A DNA stretch of 64,000 nt. Source: Thiothrix sp. UBA5583 (GTDB lineage: Bacteria > Pseudomonadota > Gammaproteobacteria > Thiotrichales > Thiotrichaceae). This document shows, one piece after another, positions 51,536 through 60,044 of the stretch. Location of the stretch: NCBI GenBank assembly GCA_002425225.1, contig DILV01000016.1, positions 169,291-233,290 on the forward strand. The letters run 5' to 3'. Numbering within the stretch: position 1 is the first letter of the stretch; each line of letters opens with the position of its first letter. A model generated the notes under the pieces. That model was not told the DNA's origin. It saw only the letters and a list, made by a program, of their open reading frames with translations, and ran no database searches. A program made the translations under genes and the position numbers.

Positions 51536-52809
51536 GGCAAGCTCCCACGCAAGATGTAATTGGTGCTGGTAGTGCTATTGCCAGGAGCCAGCAACACATT
51601 CCCCAGCAGAATATTGATTTCGTTGTTTGGTCCGGCAAATACGGTTTTGCCATCCAGATTCAGGTCAGTAGACAGATAGCCGGACAACTGGAAGTTGGTC
51701 TGGGCATCCGTATTTGCGGGGCTGGTCAGGACACTACCGAGAATCGCATTCTTGTCGGTATCCGGCCCATCGGCGATCAGCTTGCCGTCATTGTTGGCAT
51801 CACCACTGGGCAACAGCCGGTATGTACCGGAATGCAGACGAATATCAGGCACGCCGTAAATCCCCGTACTGGCTGAAGTAAAATCCACCAGCAACGGCGT
51901 ACCAGCAAACGTCAGCGGCAAAGCACTCATCACCCCCAAATGGTTACGATGGCGTAATGCCAGATAGTAACTGCCGGAAGCCACACCACTGAAATGCAAT
52001 GTCGCACTGCCTGTATCCGCCGTCACCACATCACCATCCCGTTGCAGCAAGGCTGCCTTGCGAGCAACCACAGTTTGCGGTTTGCTGCTGTCGTGCAGTT
52101 CCAACAATATCCAGTCAACCGGCGCATCATTGCCAGTCGTCTCCAGCAAGTCTGTCGTGGTAGTTTCAGTACCTGCATACCCCTGCGCAGCAAACGGCTG
52201 CCCTAGTGGCAACAGGCTGCCTGCCCGCAGGTTATCCTGCATCTTGCCTTCCGCTGCCACAAATGCTCCTTGCAGCAAAGCCCGTACCTGTACACTGGGT
52301 TCCACCACCACACTCACGCTCATCGGGGTAGACTGGAAACTGGCATCATCCGCTGTGGCACTGGCACTGGTACGAATTTGGGTTGTACCAACAAACCCAG
52401 TTTTAGGCTGGAAAGTTGCCGTCAACAGGTTGAGCGGTGTTTCCCCCGTACCGGGCCAGCGAGCCGCAAGATCAACCCACGCCACCACCACATAGCTGTC
52501 CGTGTTTGGGTCAGCATCGAAATTTTCCGTATCTGCTGTCACCACCCCAACCGGTTGCAAACCATAGGCATACGTTCCGCTGACACCTTGCCATTGCAAG
52601 GCATCCGCATCAAAGTGGATACGTAACCCCAACCCGGTCAGAGTATTGGTTTGCGGACTGGTGACGGAATAGACCGGCGTAAACGCTACGGTTCCACCGT
52701 TGACGGTGACACTAGCATCGGCAGGCGTGATGACTTGGGCAGCATTCGCCGAGGTACTGGCAAGCAACCATCCCAGTACGAACCATCCTGTGCGGGTGAG
52801 GTATTTCAT
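51532..52809 (-). CDS. Secreted cohesin-like protein with dockerin-type repeats
   Basis: A 425-residue exported protein with a signal peptide (1-23, ending ANA). Residues about 30-175 look like a cohesin domain: a beta-sandwich with LTGLGLRIHFDADALQWQGV, VVVAWVDLAARWPG and LLTATFQPKTGFVGTTQI. A middle beta-rich domain follows. The end has two calcium-loop repeats, DANNDGKLIADGPDTDKN and DLNLDGKTVFAGPNNEIN, each followed by an ILLGNVL-type helix, as in dockerins. The assignment is from sequence pattern only. It is coupled by ATGA overlap to the serine protease gene. Confidence 0.75.
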   Translation of the reverse strand: MKYLTRTGWFVLGWLLASTSANAAQVITPADASVTVNGGTVAFTPVYSVTSPQTNTLTGLGLRIHFDADALQWQGVSGTYAYGLQPVGVVTADTENFDADPNTDSYVVVAWVDLAARWPGTGETPLNLLTATFQPKTGFVGTTQIRTSASATADDASFQSTPMSVSVVVEPSVQVRALLQGAFVAAEGKMQDNLRAGSLLPLGQPFAAQGYAGTETTTTDLLETTGNDAPVDWILLELHDSSKPQTVVARKAALLQRDGDVVTADTGSATLHFSGVASGSYYLALRHRNHLGVMSALPLTFAGTPLLVDFTSASTGIYGVPDIRLHSGTYRLLPSGDANNDGKLIADGPDTDKNAILGSVLTSPANTDAQTNFQLSGYLSTDLNLDGKTVFAGPNNEINILLGNVLLAPGNSTTSTNYILRGSLP

Positions 52810-52959
52810 GAATCCCGTTTGCTCTGCGTTTATTGTTATGATGCGTATGCTCGGGACGCTAGCAGAATTCGGGATTCAGAACAAATCCAACTTACAAGCT
52901 GTCAACCCGTGAGTGCGTTACACGCCTGAGTCGCGTTAATCCCAGCAAGAGGAAGTGTC

Positions 52960-54213
52960 ATGTCCCTCTCCAATCTGCACAGCCTATCCGGTTTTTTCAT
53001 CCTGTTGTTGCTGGCCTGGCTGCTGAGTGAAAACCGCCGGATCATAGACTGGCGTTTCCTGCTGATAGGTTCCCTGTTGCAATTCGGGCTGGCGGCACTG
53101 CTGCTGAAAATGCCCTTCCTGCACCAGGCATTGTCCAGCTTGAACGATGCCGTGCTGGCACTGCAAGCAGCCACCGAACAGGGCACAACTTTTGTATTCG
53201 GCTATCTGGGCGGTGGCAATTTGCCCTTTGCGGAAACCGCACCGGGAGCCAGTTACATCCTGGCATTCCGCGCATTGCCATTGGTCATCGTGATCAGCGC
53301 CCTGACCGCTCTCCTCACCTACTGGCGTATCCTGCCGAAAATCATTCGGGCATTTTCCCTGTTGCTGGAAAAATCACTGGGCGTTTCCGGTAGTGTTGGT
53401 CTCAGTACTGCCGCCAATATTTTCGTCGGCATGGTGGAAGCGCCCCTGTTCATCCGCCCGTGGCTGGACAAGCTAACCCGCAGCGAGCTGTTCATCGTCA
53501 TGAGCGCAGGCATGGCCAGCATTGCCGGAACCGTTCTGGTGCTTTACGCCACTTTTCTGGGCGATACTCTGCCGGATGCGGTCGGACACTTGCTGACAGC
53601 TTCCTTGATCAGTGCCCCGGCAGCCATCCTGATTGCTCGCCTGATGGTGCCTGAAACTGAACAGCCCCAAACCAGCCATGCCGATATTCCTCAAACCGCT
53701 CGCAGCAGCATGGATGCCCTGACCCAAGGAACCCAAAGCGGTCTGGAACTGTTCCTCAACATTACTGCGATGCTGATTGTGCTGGTGGCACTGGTGCATT
53801 TGCTGAATGCCATCCTTGGCGGCATCTTGCCGGAAGTGGGCGGGGAAGCGCTCACACTGGAACGCCTGCTAGGGTACGTGATGGCACCGGTTGTGTGGCT
53901 GATGGGCATTCCTTGGCAGGAAGCCCACACCGCTGGGGCACTGATGGGGGTCAAAACCGTTCTGAACGAATTCATTGCCTACCTGCAACTGGGGCAATTG
54001 CCGCCGGAAGCCCTCAGTCCGCGTTCCCGCCTGATCATGACCTATGCGCTGTGCGGCTTTGCCAATGTCGGCAGTCTCGGCATCATGATTGCTGGCCTGA
54101 CCACCATGGCTCCCGACCGCCGGGCAGAAATTCTGTCACTGGGCTGGAAAAGCATTGTGTCCGGTACGCTGGCAACCTGCTGCACCGGTGCGGTAGTCGG
54201 TGCGCTGCATTGA
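52960..54213 (+). CDS. nupC: NupC-family concentrative nucleoside transporter
   Basis: A 417-residue permease of the CNT family, which brings in nucleosides with H+ or Na+. It has about ten membrane helices and the family blocks FVFGYLGGG near residue 78, GVSGSVGLSTAANIFVGMVEAPLFIRP near residue 143, and NEFIAYLQL with YALCGFANVGSLGIMIAGL near the end. The start has a GAGGAAG site. It stands alone, divergent from the cohesin/protease operon and convergent with a DUF1840 gene. Confidence 0.9.
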   Translation: MSLSNLHSLSGFFILLLLAWLLSENRRIIDWRFLLIGSLLQFGLAALLLKMPFLHQALSSLNDAVLALQAATEQGTTFVFGYLGGGNLPFAETAPGASYILAFRALPLVIVISALTALLTYWRILPKIIRAFSLLLEKSLGVSGSVGLSTAANIFVGMVEAPLFIRPWLDKLTRSELFIVMSAGMASIAGTVLVLYATFLGDTLPDAVGHLLTASLISAPAAILIARLMVPETEQPQTSHADIPQTARSSMDALTQGTQSGLELFLNITAMLIVLVALVHLLNAILGGILPEVGGEALTLERLLGYVMAPVVWLMGIPWQEAHTAGALMGVKTVLNEFIAYLQLGQLPPEALSPRSRLIMTYALCGFANVGSLGIMIAGLTTMAPDRRAEILSLGWKSIVSGTLATCCTGAVVGALH

Positions 54214-54217
54214 GCGC

Positions 54218-54547
54218 TCAGAAAAACCCCTTATCCTGTTCCCACATCACGTTTTTTTGCCCGGCAATGGCGGCTTTCAGCAACTGGATCAGCGGATAAG
54301 CCCGCACGTTGACACTTACGGCTTTTTCTTCACTGCCGCCATGTGGTGGCTGTAGCTGTTGGCTTTCGGCAGCTTTGGCTTCTTCGGTTTGCAGGGCGGC
54401 TTCCAGTTGCTGCAAGGCAGCAGGAATATCCTCGGCACGGATCGCACTGGGAACCGTGCCACTCAACCCCATCATGCGGATCAGGGCTTTCGCATCCTTG
54501 TCAAACATCGAAACACTCGCCCCGGCAGGGCTGGTAAAACGGATCAT
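54218..54547 (-). CDS. DUF1840 family protein
   Basis: The start at 54547 (MIRFTSPAGASVSMFDKDA) has an AAGGAGT site and gives 109 residues. The family core RMMGLSGTVPSAI(R)AEDIPAALQQLEAAL and C-terminal RAYPLIQLLKAAIAGQKNVMWE are both present. DUF1840 proteins are small, soluble and of unknown role, common in beta- and gammaproteobacteria. It is divergent from the sigma-54 promoter unit that follows. Confidence 0.85.
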   Translation of the reverse strand: MIRFTSPAGASVSMFDKDAKALIRMMGLSGTVPSAIRAEDIPAALQQLEAALQTEEAKAAESQQLQPPHGGSEEKAVSVNVRAYPLIQLLKAAIAGQKNVMWEQDKGFF

Positions 54548-54686
54548 GGGCTGACTCCTTGGCAAAACAGAATTAGGACAATCATAGGCATTGTCAGCAT
54601 CGCCTGCCACAGATGTCACTTTTTTACAGTCAAACACCTGACACAAGCGTGACACACATGAACAAACAGCCCATGCTTCCAATAAA

Positions 54687-54699
54687 AATCAATATGTTA
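54687..54699 (+). promoter_or_regulatory. IHF-binding consensus
   Basis: AATCAATATGTTA matches WATCAANNNNTTR at every defined position. It lies 16 bases upstream of the sigma-54 -24 element, the usual place for IHF to bend DNA between an enhancer-binding protein and the promoter. Confidence 0.7.
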
Positions 54700-54714
54700 T
54701 AGGATTCAAAGAAA

Positions 54715-54731
54715 TTGGCACGGCGGTTGCA
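54715..54731 (+). promoter_or_regulatory. Sigma-54 (-24/-12) promoter
   Basis: TTGGCACGGCGGTTGCA fits YTGGCACG-N4-TTGCW without a mismatch; GG at 54717-54718 and GC at 54729-54730. Transcription should start near 54742. Confidence 0.85.
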
Positions 54732-54741
54732 TTGGAATAAA

Positions 54742-54893
54742 CAAGAAAATGCCGAGTCAGAACGGCGGAACAGCAAGAAATTTATCAGCAAGCCCCAAGA
54801 GACAGAGAGCAGGCTTAAACATCAATAATAACAAGATGCCTCGCCATGTCTTGACTCCTTTATACCCCCTGTCGTTTGGCAGGGGTATTTATT
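54742..54893 (+). ncRNA. Putative sigma-54-dependent small RNA, about 150 nt
   Basis: Runs from the predicted start of the sigma-54 promoter to the T-run of the terminator at 54862-54895. An ATG lies at 54749, but the frame has no ribosome site within the short leader and reads through the terminator. A regulatory RNA is the simplest reading; a leaderless short peptide is the alternative. Confidence 0.55.
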
Positions 54894-54895
54894 TT
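54862..54895 (+). terminator. Intrinsic terminator of the sigma-54 unit
   Basis: ATACCCC(C)TG pairs with CAGGGGTAT (one bulged C, 8-base loop) and is followed by TTATTTT. Confidence 0.85.
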
Positions 54896-54941
54896 CGACT
54901 AACGGTCATATTACGCCCATTGGCGCATGGTTTCGCCAATA

Positions 54942-56258
54942 TCAGGCAACAGGTTCTGCCCACAAATCATGTTCATCCGCGTGGGTAATGCGCACTTTGG
55001 CAAACTCGCCTACCGGCAACTCCACCCCTTCCACAATCACCTGCCCATCAATCTCCGGTGCATCGCGGTGGCTGCGGGCAATACTTTGGTCATCCCCCGC
55101 TTCATCCACCAGTATCGTCATGGTTTTGCCGATCAGACGGCTGAGTTTGGCTGCACTGATTTCAGCCTGCATTTCCATGAAACGTTCCAGACGTTCTTCC
55201 TTGACCTCTTCGGGGACAGCACCAGGCAAGTCATTGGCAGGAGCGCCGTCAATTGCGGAATAGGTGAACGCCCCCACCCGGTCGAGTTCGGCTTCTTCGA
55301 GGAAATCCAGCAAGGTTTCAAAATCCTCTTCGGTTTCACCGGGGAAGCCAACGATGAAGGTGCTGCGGATCGCAATATCAGGGCAGGTTTGCCGCCAGTT
55401 GCGCAAACGATCCAGCACTTTTTCTGCATGTGCCGGGCGACGCATATCCTTGAGAACGCGCGGGCTGGCGTGCTGGAAAGGAATATCCAGATACGGCAGG
55501 ATTTTGCCTTCCGCCATCAGCGGGATCAGGTTATCCACATGCGGGTAGGGGTAAACGTAATGCAAACGTACCCACACGCCCATCTCGCCAAGCGCCTCAG
55601 CAAGCTGCTGGGAATGGGTCTTGACCGGGCGGCCTTTCCAGAAGCCGGTGCGGTACTTGGTGTCGATGCCGTAGGCACTGGTATCCTGCGAAATCACCAG
55701 CAGCTCTTTCACCCCTGCATTCACCAGATTTTCGGCCTCTTGCAACACATCACCAATCGGGCGCGACACCAGATCGCCACGCAGAGCGGGAATGATGCAG
55801 AAGGAACAGCGATGGTTGCAGCCTTCAGAAATCTTCAGGTAAGCGTAGTGCTTGGGAGTCAGGCGTATGCCCTGTGGCGGAATCAGGTCGGTGTAAGGAT
55901 CGTGCAAAGGTGGCAAGTGCGTATGCACCGATTGCATCACCGCTTCATACGCATGAGGGCCAGTCACAGCCAGTACATTGGGGTACTCTGCCAGTACTTT
56001 GTCGGCATTTGCCCCCAGACAACCGGTGACAATCACTTTGCCGTTTTCATCCAGCGCCTCCCCAATCGCATCCAGCGACTCGGCCACCGCCGAATCAATG
56101 AAACCACAGGTGTTGACTACCACCAGATCGGCATCATCGTAGCTGCTGCTGATTTCATAACCTTCGGCACGCAACTGGGTGAGAATGCGTTCGGAATCCA
56201 CTAATGCCTTGGGGCAACCGAGGCTGACAAAACCGACGCGGGGCTGGGCTTGCTTCAT
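54942..56258 (-). CDS. rimO: Ribosomal protein S12 methylthiotransferase RimO
   Basis: A 438-residue radical-SAM methylthiotransferase that modifies Asp89 of ribosomal protein S12. The N-terminal MTTase domain has its Cys set ([25 protein letters not shown]). The radical-SAM triad is in [11 protein letters not shown] near residue 153, and a TRAM domain ends the protein. The RimO signature [11 protein letters not shown] separates it from MiaB. It stands alone on the minus strand. Confidence 0.95.
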   Translation of the reverse strand: MKQAQPRVGFVSLGCPKALVDSERILTQLRAEGYEISSSYDDADLVVVNTCGFIDSAVAESLDAIGEALDENGKVIVTGCLGANADKVLAEYPNVLAVTGPHAYEAVMQSVHTHLPPLHDPYTDLIPPQGIRLTPKHYAYLKISEGCNHRCSFCIIPALRGDLVSRPIGDVLQEAENLVNAGVKELLVISQDTSAYGIDTKYRTGFWKGRPVKTHSQQLAEALGEMGVWVRLHYVYPYPHVDNLIPLMAEGKILPYLDIPFQHASPRVLKDMRRPAHAEKVLDRLRNWRQTCPDIAIRSTFIVGFPGETEEDFETLLDFLEEAELDRVGAFTYSAIDGAPANDLPGAVPEEVKEERLERFMEMQAEISAAKLSRLIGKTMTILVDEAGDDQSIARSHRDAPEIDGQVIVEGVELPVGEFAKVRITHADEHDLWAEPVA

Positions 56259-56747
56259 AAACGGGTATCTGCACAGGTAACAGTAAAGCGGCTAATAATA
56301 GCTGATCATCACCCATTATGCCTCCTGTTACCGGGAAATCACCCCGCAACACTAGATATTGTGTCAAGGCATTTCTCCGTCCAAGGAAAGTTATGCACAT
56401 TACCCTATATGTGGGAGTGGCCTGCACTGTACTTAGCAGAAAGACCCAGCAATGTGCATATATATTTATAAGATGTTGATTTTACTTGATTATTACATTG
56501 GTTATTTTTTATTCATTTTAATGATAAATGTTGAAAAACAAGGTCGAATAGCAACTACCCACAAAACTTTCCACACAGTTATCCACAGGCTCTGGGGATA
56601 AGCCGGTAAACGCCTGATTCCTGAGCGATAAAAAAGTATGGGGATCAAGGCAGGTTCACTATCAAAAAAGGCATATACAGGGCGGGGGGGGCTTTCGCTA
56701 GAATGTTGCCGGATTGCGCGTTTTCATATTGAGAGAGGAGAATCTCC
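56259..56747 (+). other. AT-rich gap with DnaA-box-like cluster upstream of phosphoribulokinase
   Basis: The 489 bases hold no protein gene. Bases 56456-56540 are very AT-rich. Then come CTACCCACA (56555), CTTTCCACA (56567) and TTATCCACA (56579), 12 bases apart, and a near-match on the minus strand (TTATCCCCA, about 56594). The remainder is the leader of the phosphoribulokinase gene with a GAGGAG ribosome site. Confidence 0.55.
56555..56602. promoter_or_regulatory. Phased DnaA-box cluster
   Basis: One perfect box (TTATCCACA at 56579-56587) and three weaker ones with a 12-base period next to an 80-base AT-rich stretch. This resembles origin architecture but none of the usual oriC neighbours (dnaA, dnaN, gidA, parAB) is here. 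A DnaA-titration or DnaA-controlled promoter is possible. Confidence 0.5.
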
Positions 56748-57665
56748 ATGTCCAGTAAACACCCAGTTATTGCCGTTACAGGCTCGTCAGGTGCGGGTAC
56801 AACCTTCGTCAAGCGTGCCTTTGAGCACATTTTCTTTCGTGAAAAGATTACGGCTGCCGTCGTCGAAGGCGACAGTTTCCACAGTGTTACCCGCACCGAT
56901 TTTAAAAAGCGTTCTGCGGTTGAACACAACTTCAGCCATTTCGGCCCTGAAGCCAACGATTTCCACGCGCTGGAAGCCCTGTTCAAGAGCTATGGCGAAT
57001 GCGGCATGGGCAAAAAGCGTTACTACTTGCACAACGACCAGGAAGCCGCTTTCCACCAGAAACGGCTGGCGGATGCAGGCGTGACCTGTACTTCCGGTTC
57101 CGGCGAATTCACCCCGTGGGAAGATACTCCGGCAGGCACTGACATCCTGTTCTACGAAGGGCTGCACGGGCTGGTGAAAGACGAGACCGCAGACAAGCGT
57201 TACGGTGGCTATGACGTGGCACAATACGTTGACCTCGGCGTTGGTGTCGTACCAAGCATTAACCTGGAATGGATCCAGAAAATTTCCCGTGACCATGCCG
57301 AGCGCGGTTATTCACCTGAAGCGACTGTCGACACCATCCTGCGCCGGATGCCGGATTACATCCACCACATCACCCCGCAATTCTCGCGTACCCACATCAA
57401 CTTCCAGCGTGTACCCACCGTGGATACCTCCAACCCGTTCATCGCTCGTGACATTCCATCACCGGATGAGAGCATGGTAGTTATCCGTTTTGCAGATCCG
57501 AAAAGCTTCAATGTGGATTTCCCTTACCTGCTGGCCATGATCCATGATTCCTTCATGTCACGCCGCAACAGCATTGTTGTACCGGGTGGCAAAATGGTGC
57601 TGGCGATGGAACTGATCCTGAACCCGATCATTCATGACATGATCGAAAAGCGTAACAAGGCATAA
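56748..57665 (+). CDS. prk: Phosphoribulokinase
   Basis: A 305-residue class I (proteobacterial) phosphoribulokinase, which makes ribulose-1,5-bisphosphate for RuBisCO. The P-loop is VTGSSGAGTTFVK at residues 10-22, with EGDSFH near residue 42 and FYEGLHGLV near residue 140. HINFQRVPTVDTSNPF and IRFADPK are further class I blocks. Length is typical. A GAGAGGAG site precedes the ATG. It is not in a cbb operon here; its presence implies a Calvin cycle. Confidence 0.92.
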   Translation: MSSKHPVIAVTGSSGAGTTFVKRAFEHIFFREKITAAVVEGDSFHSVTRTDFKKRSAVEHNFSHFGPEANDFHALEALFKSYGECGMGKKRYYLHNDQEAAFHQKRLADAGVTCTSGSGEFTPWEDTPAGTDILFYEGLHGLVKDETADKRYGGYDVAQYVDLGVGVVPSINLEWIQKISRDHAERGYSPEATVDTILRRMPDYIHHITPQFSRTHINFQRVPTVDTSNPFIARDIPSPDESMVVIRFADPKSFNVDFPYLLAMIHDSFMSRRNSIVVPGGKMVLAMELILNPIIHDMIEKRNKA

Positions 57666-57680
57666 ACACCTTGGTGAAAC

Positions 57681-58235
57681 TTATCCGGTGTTACCGTAAC
57701 ACCGGATATGCGCCTCCAGCCGCTGTGCAAGTACAGGGCTGGCCTCACCCAGTGTTGCCAGAATCAGTTGCGCTTCCTGCCGGTAAGCTGCCACTTTTTC
57801 TACAGACCAGTGTGGCGGAATGTATTGCAGGTTGCTGATACGGTCGGCCAGTTTCACCAGCCATACTTCATGTGGCTGCTGGCGGATGCGTTGTAAGCTG
57901 TCAGCCATCTGTGCTGCCTTGGGCAGGCTGGTATCCTTGCTTAGGGCTTTCACCCCTTCCGCTACCGGCTGCCCGAAGATGTCCCGCAACTGGGTATAAG
58001 TAGTGGCAGTATCTTCCAGCGTGTCATGCAGCAGGGCACATTGCACCGCCACATCACCTTGATAGTCAGGGTGCTGCGCCAGTGCATGGATCACTTCCAT
58101 TGCTACGGTAGCGGGATGGTTGATGTATTCGTAAAACACCCCGTCCGTTTCCCCTGTATAGGTTTGCCCGCGATGGGCAAGACAGGCGAAATCCCAGGCT
58201 TGTACGTATTTGTCTTGTGACCAGTTGGGGATCAT
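57681..58235 (-). CDS. HD-domain phosphohydrolase
   Basis: The ATG at 58235 overlaps the HIT gene stop (ATGA) and gives 184 residues. The HD domain has CLAHRGQTY near residue 16, INHPATVAMEVI, the HD pair in CALLHDTLEDT near residue 66 and KLADRISNLQ near residue 120. It resembles the hydrolase half of RelA/SpoT (Mesh1-like) without synthetase or regulatory domains, so ppGpp or another nucleotide is a likely substrate; that is inference. It is the last gene of a three-gene operon. Confidence 0.82.
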   Translation of the reverse strand: MIPNWSQDKYVQAWDFACLAHRGQTYTGETDGVFYEYINHPATVAMEVIHALAQHPDYQGDVAVQCALLHDTLEDTATTYTQLRDIFGQPVAEGVKALSKDTSLPKAAQMADSLQRIRQQPHEVWLVKLADRISNLQYIPPHWSVEKVAAYRQEAQLILATLGEASPVLAQRLEAHIRCYGNTG

Positions 58236-58648
58236 GTGCGCAATGCCTCCTGCATGGAACGGATACGCTGTGCCGCAACTTCCGGCGCATAAGCCAACGC
58301 TGGAAACTTGCCCCACACGGGAGCAGGCCAGGCAGCATCCGTCTGGAAGCGGGCGATGTGATGGACATGCAGTTGCGCCACCATATTCCCCAATGCCGCC
58401 ATGTTCAGCTTGTCCGGCTGAAACAGCGCCAGCAAGGCACGACTAAGCTGATCCGATTCCGCCCACAATTGCGCTCGCTCAGCAACATCCAACTCGTGGA
58501 TTTCACGGAGGTCTGCCCGTCGGGGTACAAGAATGAACCACGGGTAACGTGATTCGTTCATCAGCAATACCCGGCATAAGGGCAGGTCGGTGACGAAATG
58601 GGTATCCTGTGCCAGTTGTGGATGCAGGCTGAAAGTAGCTGTTGCCAT
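58232..58648 (-). CDS. HIT-family nucleotide-binding protein
   Basis: A 138-residue HIT-domain protein. LLMNESRYPWFILVPRR near residue 28 and NMAALGNMVAQLHVHHIARF near residue 82 fit the proteobacterial branch in which the first His of HxHxH is Gln. These proteins are thought to hydrolyse dinucleoside polyphosphates or other nucleotide adducts. It overlaps the HD gene and the reductase gene (TGATG), so all three are translated together. Confidence 0.87.
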   Translation of the reverse strand: MATATFSLHPQLAQDTHFVTDLPLCRVLLMNESRYPWFILVPRRADLREIHELDVAERAQLWAESDQLSRALLALFQPDKLNMAALGNMVAQLHVHHIARFQTDAAWPAPVWGKFPALAYAPEVAAQRIRSMQEALRT

Positions 58649-59685
58649 CAGGCTGGTTCCTGCATGGCCTTGAGGGTATCCGGGCTGAAGTCAAATGAAT
58701 CGGAATACAGTTGCGCTTCCGGTAGCCCGTGGGCAAGGAAAGCGGTTTTGGCTGCATGGATCATCGGCGGTGGGCCACTCATGTAAACATCATGACCGGA
58801 CAAGTCCGCAAAGTCGGCAACCACGGCTTCATGCACCCAGCCAGTACGCCCTTCCCAGTGATCATCCGCCTGCGGAGCAGACAACACAGGTATGTAAGTC
58901 AGTTGCGGATGGCGAGCAACCCAACTACGCACCACGCTATGCAGGTACAGATCAGCTTTGGCACGCACGCCCCAGTACAGGTACACCGGCTTGTCGAGTC
59001 CTTGCTCCATCAGTTGTTCCAGCATCCCTTTCAACGGGGCAAAGCCAGTTCCTCCCCCCATCAGGATCAATGGGCGGCTGGACTCATGGATATAAAAACT
59101 GCCCAGCGGCCCCTGAATGCGTAACAAGGCTTTTTCCTTCATCTCGTTAAACACATGCGAAGTGAACTGCCCACCCGGTACGTGACGCACATGCAGTTCC
59201 AGCATCTGATCATTGAATGGCGCATTCGCCAGCGAAAAGCCCCGCTGCTTGCCATCTTTCAGCAAGATGTTGATGTATTGTCCGGCACGGAAGCGCAGAC
59301 GTTCGGAAGCGGGCAATTTCAGGGTCAGTTCCATTACGTCATCTGCCAGCTTGCGCATCTTTTCGACCCGTACCGGCAGGGTTTTAACTTCGATGTCGGG
59401 TTCTGCCCCGACTTGTGGGGAATCAAGTTCCAGATCGCTGAGCGCCCCTGCCATGCACAGGAAGGCTTTGCCACGTTCCTCGTCATACGGAGCAAGCCCT
59501 TGAGGCTCACCAAACGGGTAATGCACCTGACCGCTCAGTACAGTTGCCGCACAAGAACCACACACACCACCCCGGCAGCCATAGGGCAAGGCAACACCCT
59601 GACGCAAACCGGCATCGAGAATGGTTTCACTGGTTTCCACGTTGAAAGTGTGGCCGGAGGGTTGGATTGTTACCCGGTAAGTCAT
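58648..59685 (-). CDS. NAD(P)H-flavin reductase with plant-type [2Fe-2S] domain
   Basis: A 345-residue protein. The N-terminal ferredoxin domain has CRGGVCGSC near residue 37 and a fourth Cys in FLCMAG near residue 76. An FNR-type FAD domain follows (AGQYINI, GFSLANAP) and then the NAD domain (LMGGGTGFAPLKGML near residue 215, and YMSGPPPMI). The family is annotated as CDP-6-deoxy-3,4-glucoseen reductase-like (AscD), but no sugar genes are near, so an electron-transfer role for an unknown partner is more likely. It is the first gene of a three-gene overlapping operon. Confidence 0.87.
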   Translation of the reverse strand: MTYRVTIQPSGHTFNVETSETILDAGLRQGVALPYGCRGGVCGSCAATVLSGQVHYPFGEPQGLAPYDEERGKAFLCMAGALSDLELDSPQVGAEPDIEVKTLPVRVEKMRKLADDVMELTLKLPASERLRFRAGQYINILLKDGKQRGFSLANAPFNDQMLELHVRHVPGGQFTSHVFNEMKEKALLRIQGPLGSFYIHESSRPLILMGGGTGFAPLKGMLEQLMEQGLDKPVYLYWGVRAKADLYLHSVVRSWVARHPQLTYIPVLSAPQADDHWEGRTGWVHEAVVADFADLSGHDVYMSGPPPMIHAAKTAFLAHGLPEAQLYSDSFDFSPDTLKAMQEPA

Positions 59686-59789
59686 GCGCTATCCTGTCTG
59701 GTGGCTAGGGTTGTTGGTAGGTGGATTGTAGCCGGAGATAGGCTCAAGCAAAACGACCAGAAAGAAAACAGGGTTTTACCCCCAAAAAA

Positions 59790-59816
59790 AAAGCCGACCC
59801 AAATGGGTCGGCTGTC
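59790..59816 (-). terminator. Minus-strand terminator without an obvious gene upstream
   Basis: On the minus strand AGCCGACCC / GGGTCGGCT with a short loop is followed by nine T. It lies upstream of the reductase operon, so it ends some minus-strand transcript from the 59820-60040 region. Confidence 0.75.
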
Positions 59817-59956
59817 TAGTGCCAGTTAGGGTCAGTTGAGGGAGTCTGACTGGTCACATAGAAGCTTTGGATAAACTTTTTGCCCCCTGTTTGGCTTTTT
59901 TATCCCTACAAAGCCACTGTATATCTTTAATTCCCAGCCAATGTAGCAGATAATTT

Positions 59957-59972
59957 GTCAACAGCGGTTGAC
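59957..59972. promoter_or_regulatory. Inverted repeat GTCAAC-AGCG-GTTGAC upstream of the XRE/NBR1 gene
   Basis: A perfect 6-4-6 inverted repeat, 72 bases before the start codon. Each arm contains a TTGAC -35-like sequence in opposite directions, so binding there would block both a plus and a minus promoter. It is a good candidate for an autoregulatory operator. Confidence 0.5.
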
Positions 59973-60044
59973 GAGAACAGCTTTTTTTTAAATTTTCTTG
60001 TAAAATGTCATGTGTCAGTTGTAACCATTGGGAGTCAGAAAAAC

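Larger units (their letters stand above)
54548..54941 (+). other. Gap carrying a sigma-54-dependent transcription unit
   Basis: The 394 bases between the DUF1840 gene and rimO hold repeated TGACAC/TGTCA elements (54600-54660), an IHF-consensus site, a perfect sigma-54 promoter, a 150-base transcribed stretch and a terminator. A short frame from ATG 54749 runs on through the terminator and so is not convincing as a gene. Confidence 0.7.
59686..60044. other. Divergent gap between the reductase operon and the XRE/NBR1 gene
   Basis: The 359 bases hold the minus-strand terminator at 59790-59816, a GTCAG/CTGAC hairpin near 59831-59850, and the inverted repeat at 59957-59972 close to the XRE gene. 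No protein gene is evident. Confidence 0.5.

Noticed and set aside
54749..54988. 79-codon frame downstream of the sigma-54 promoter
   Set aside because: It reads through the intrinsic terminator and into the rimO 3' end; only its first part could be translated.
54927..56204. 425-codon frame antisense to rimO
   Set aside because: rimO is complete with radical-SAM and MTTase motifs; the antisense frame is a shadow.
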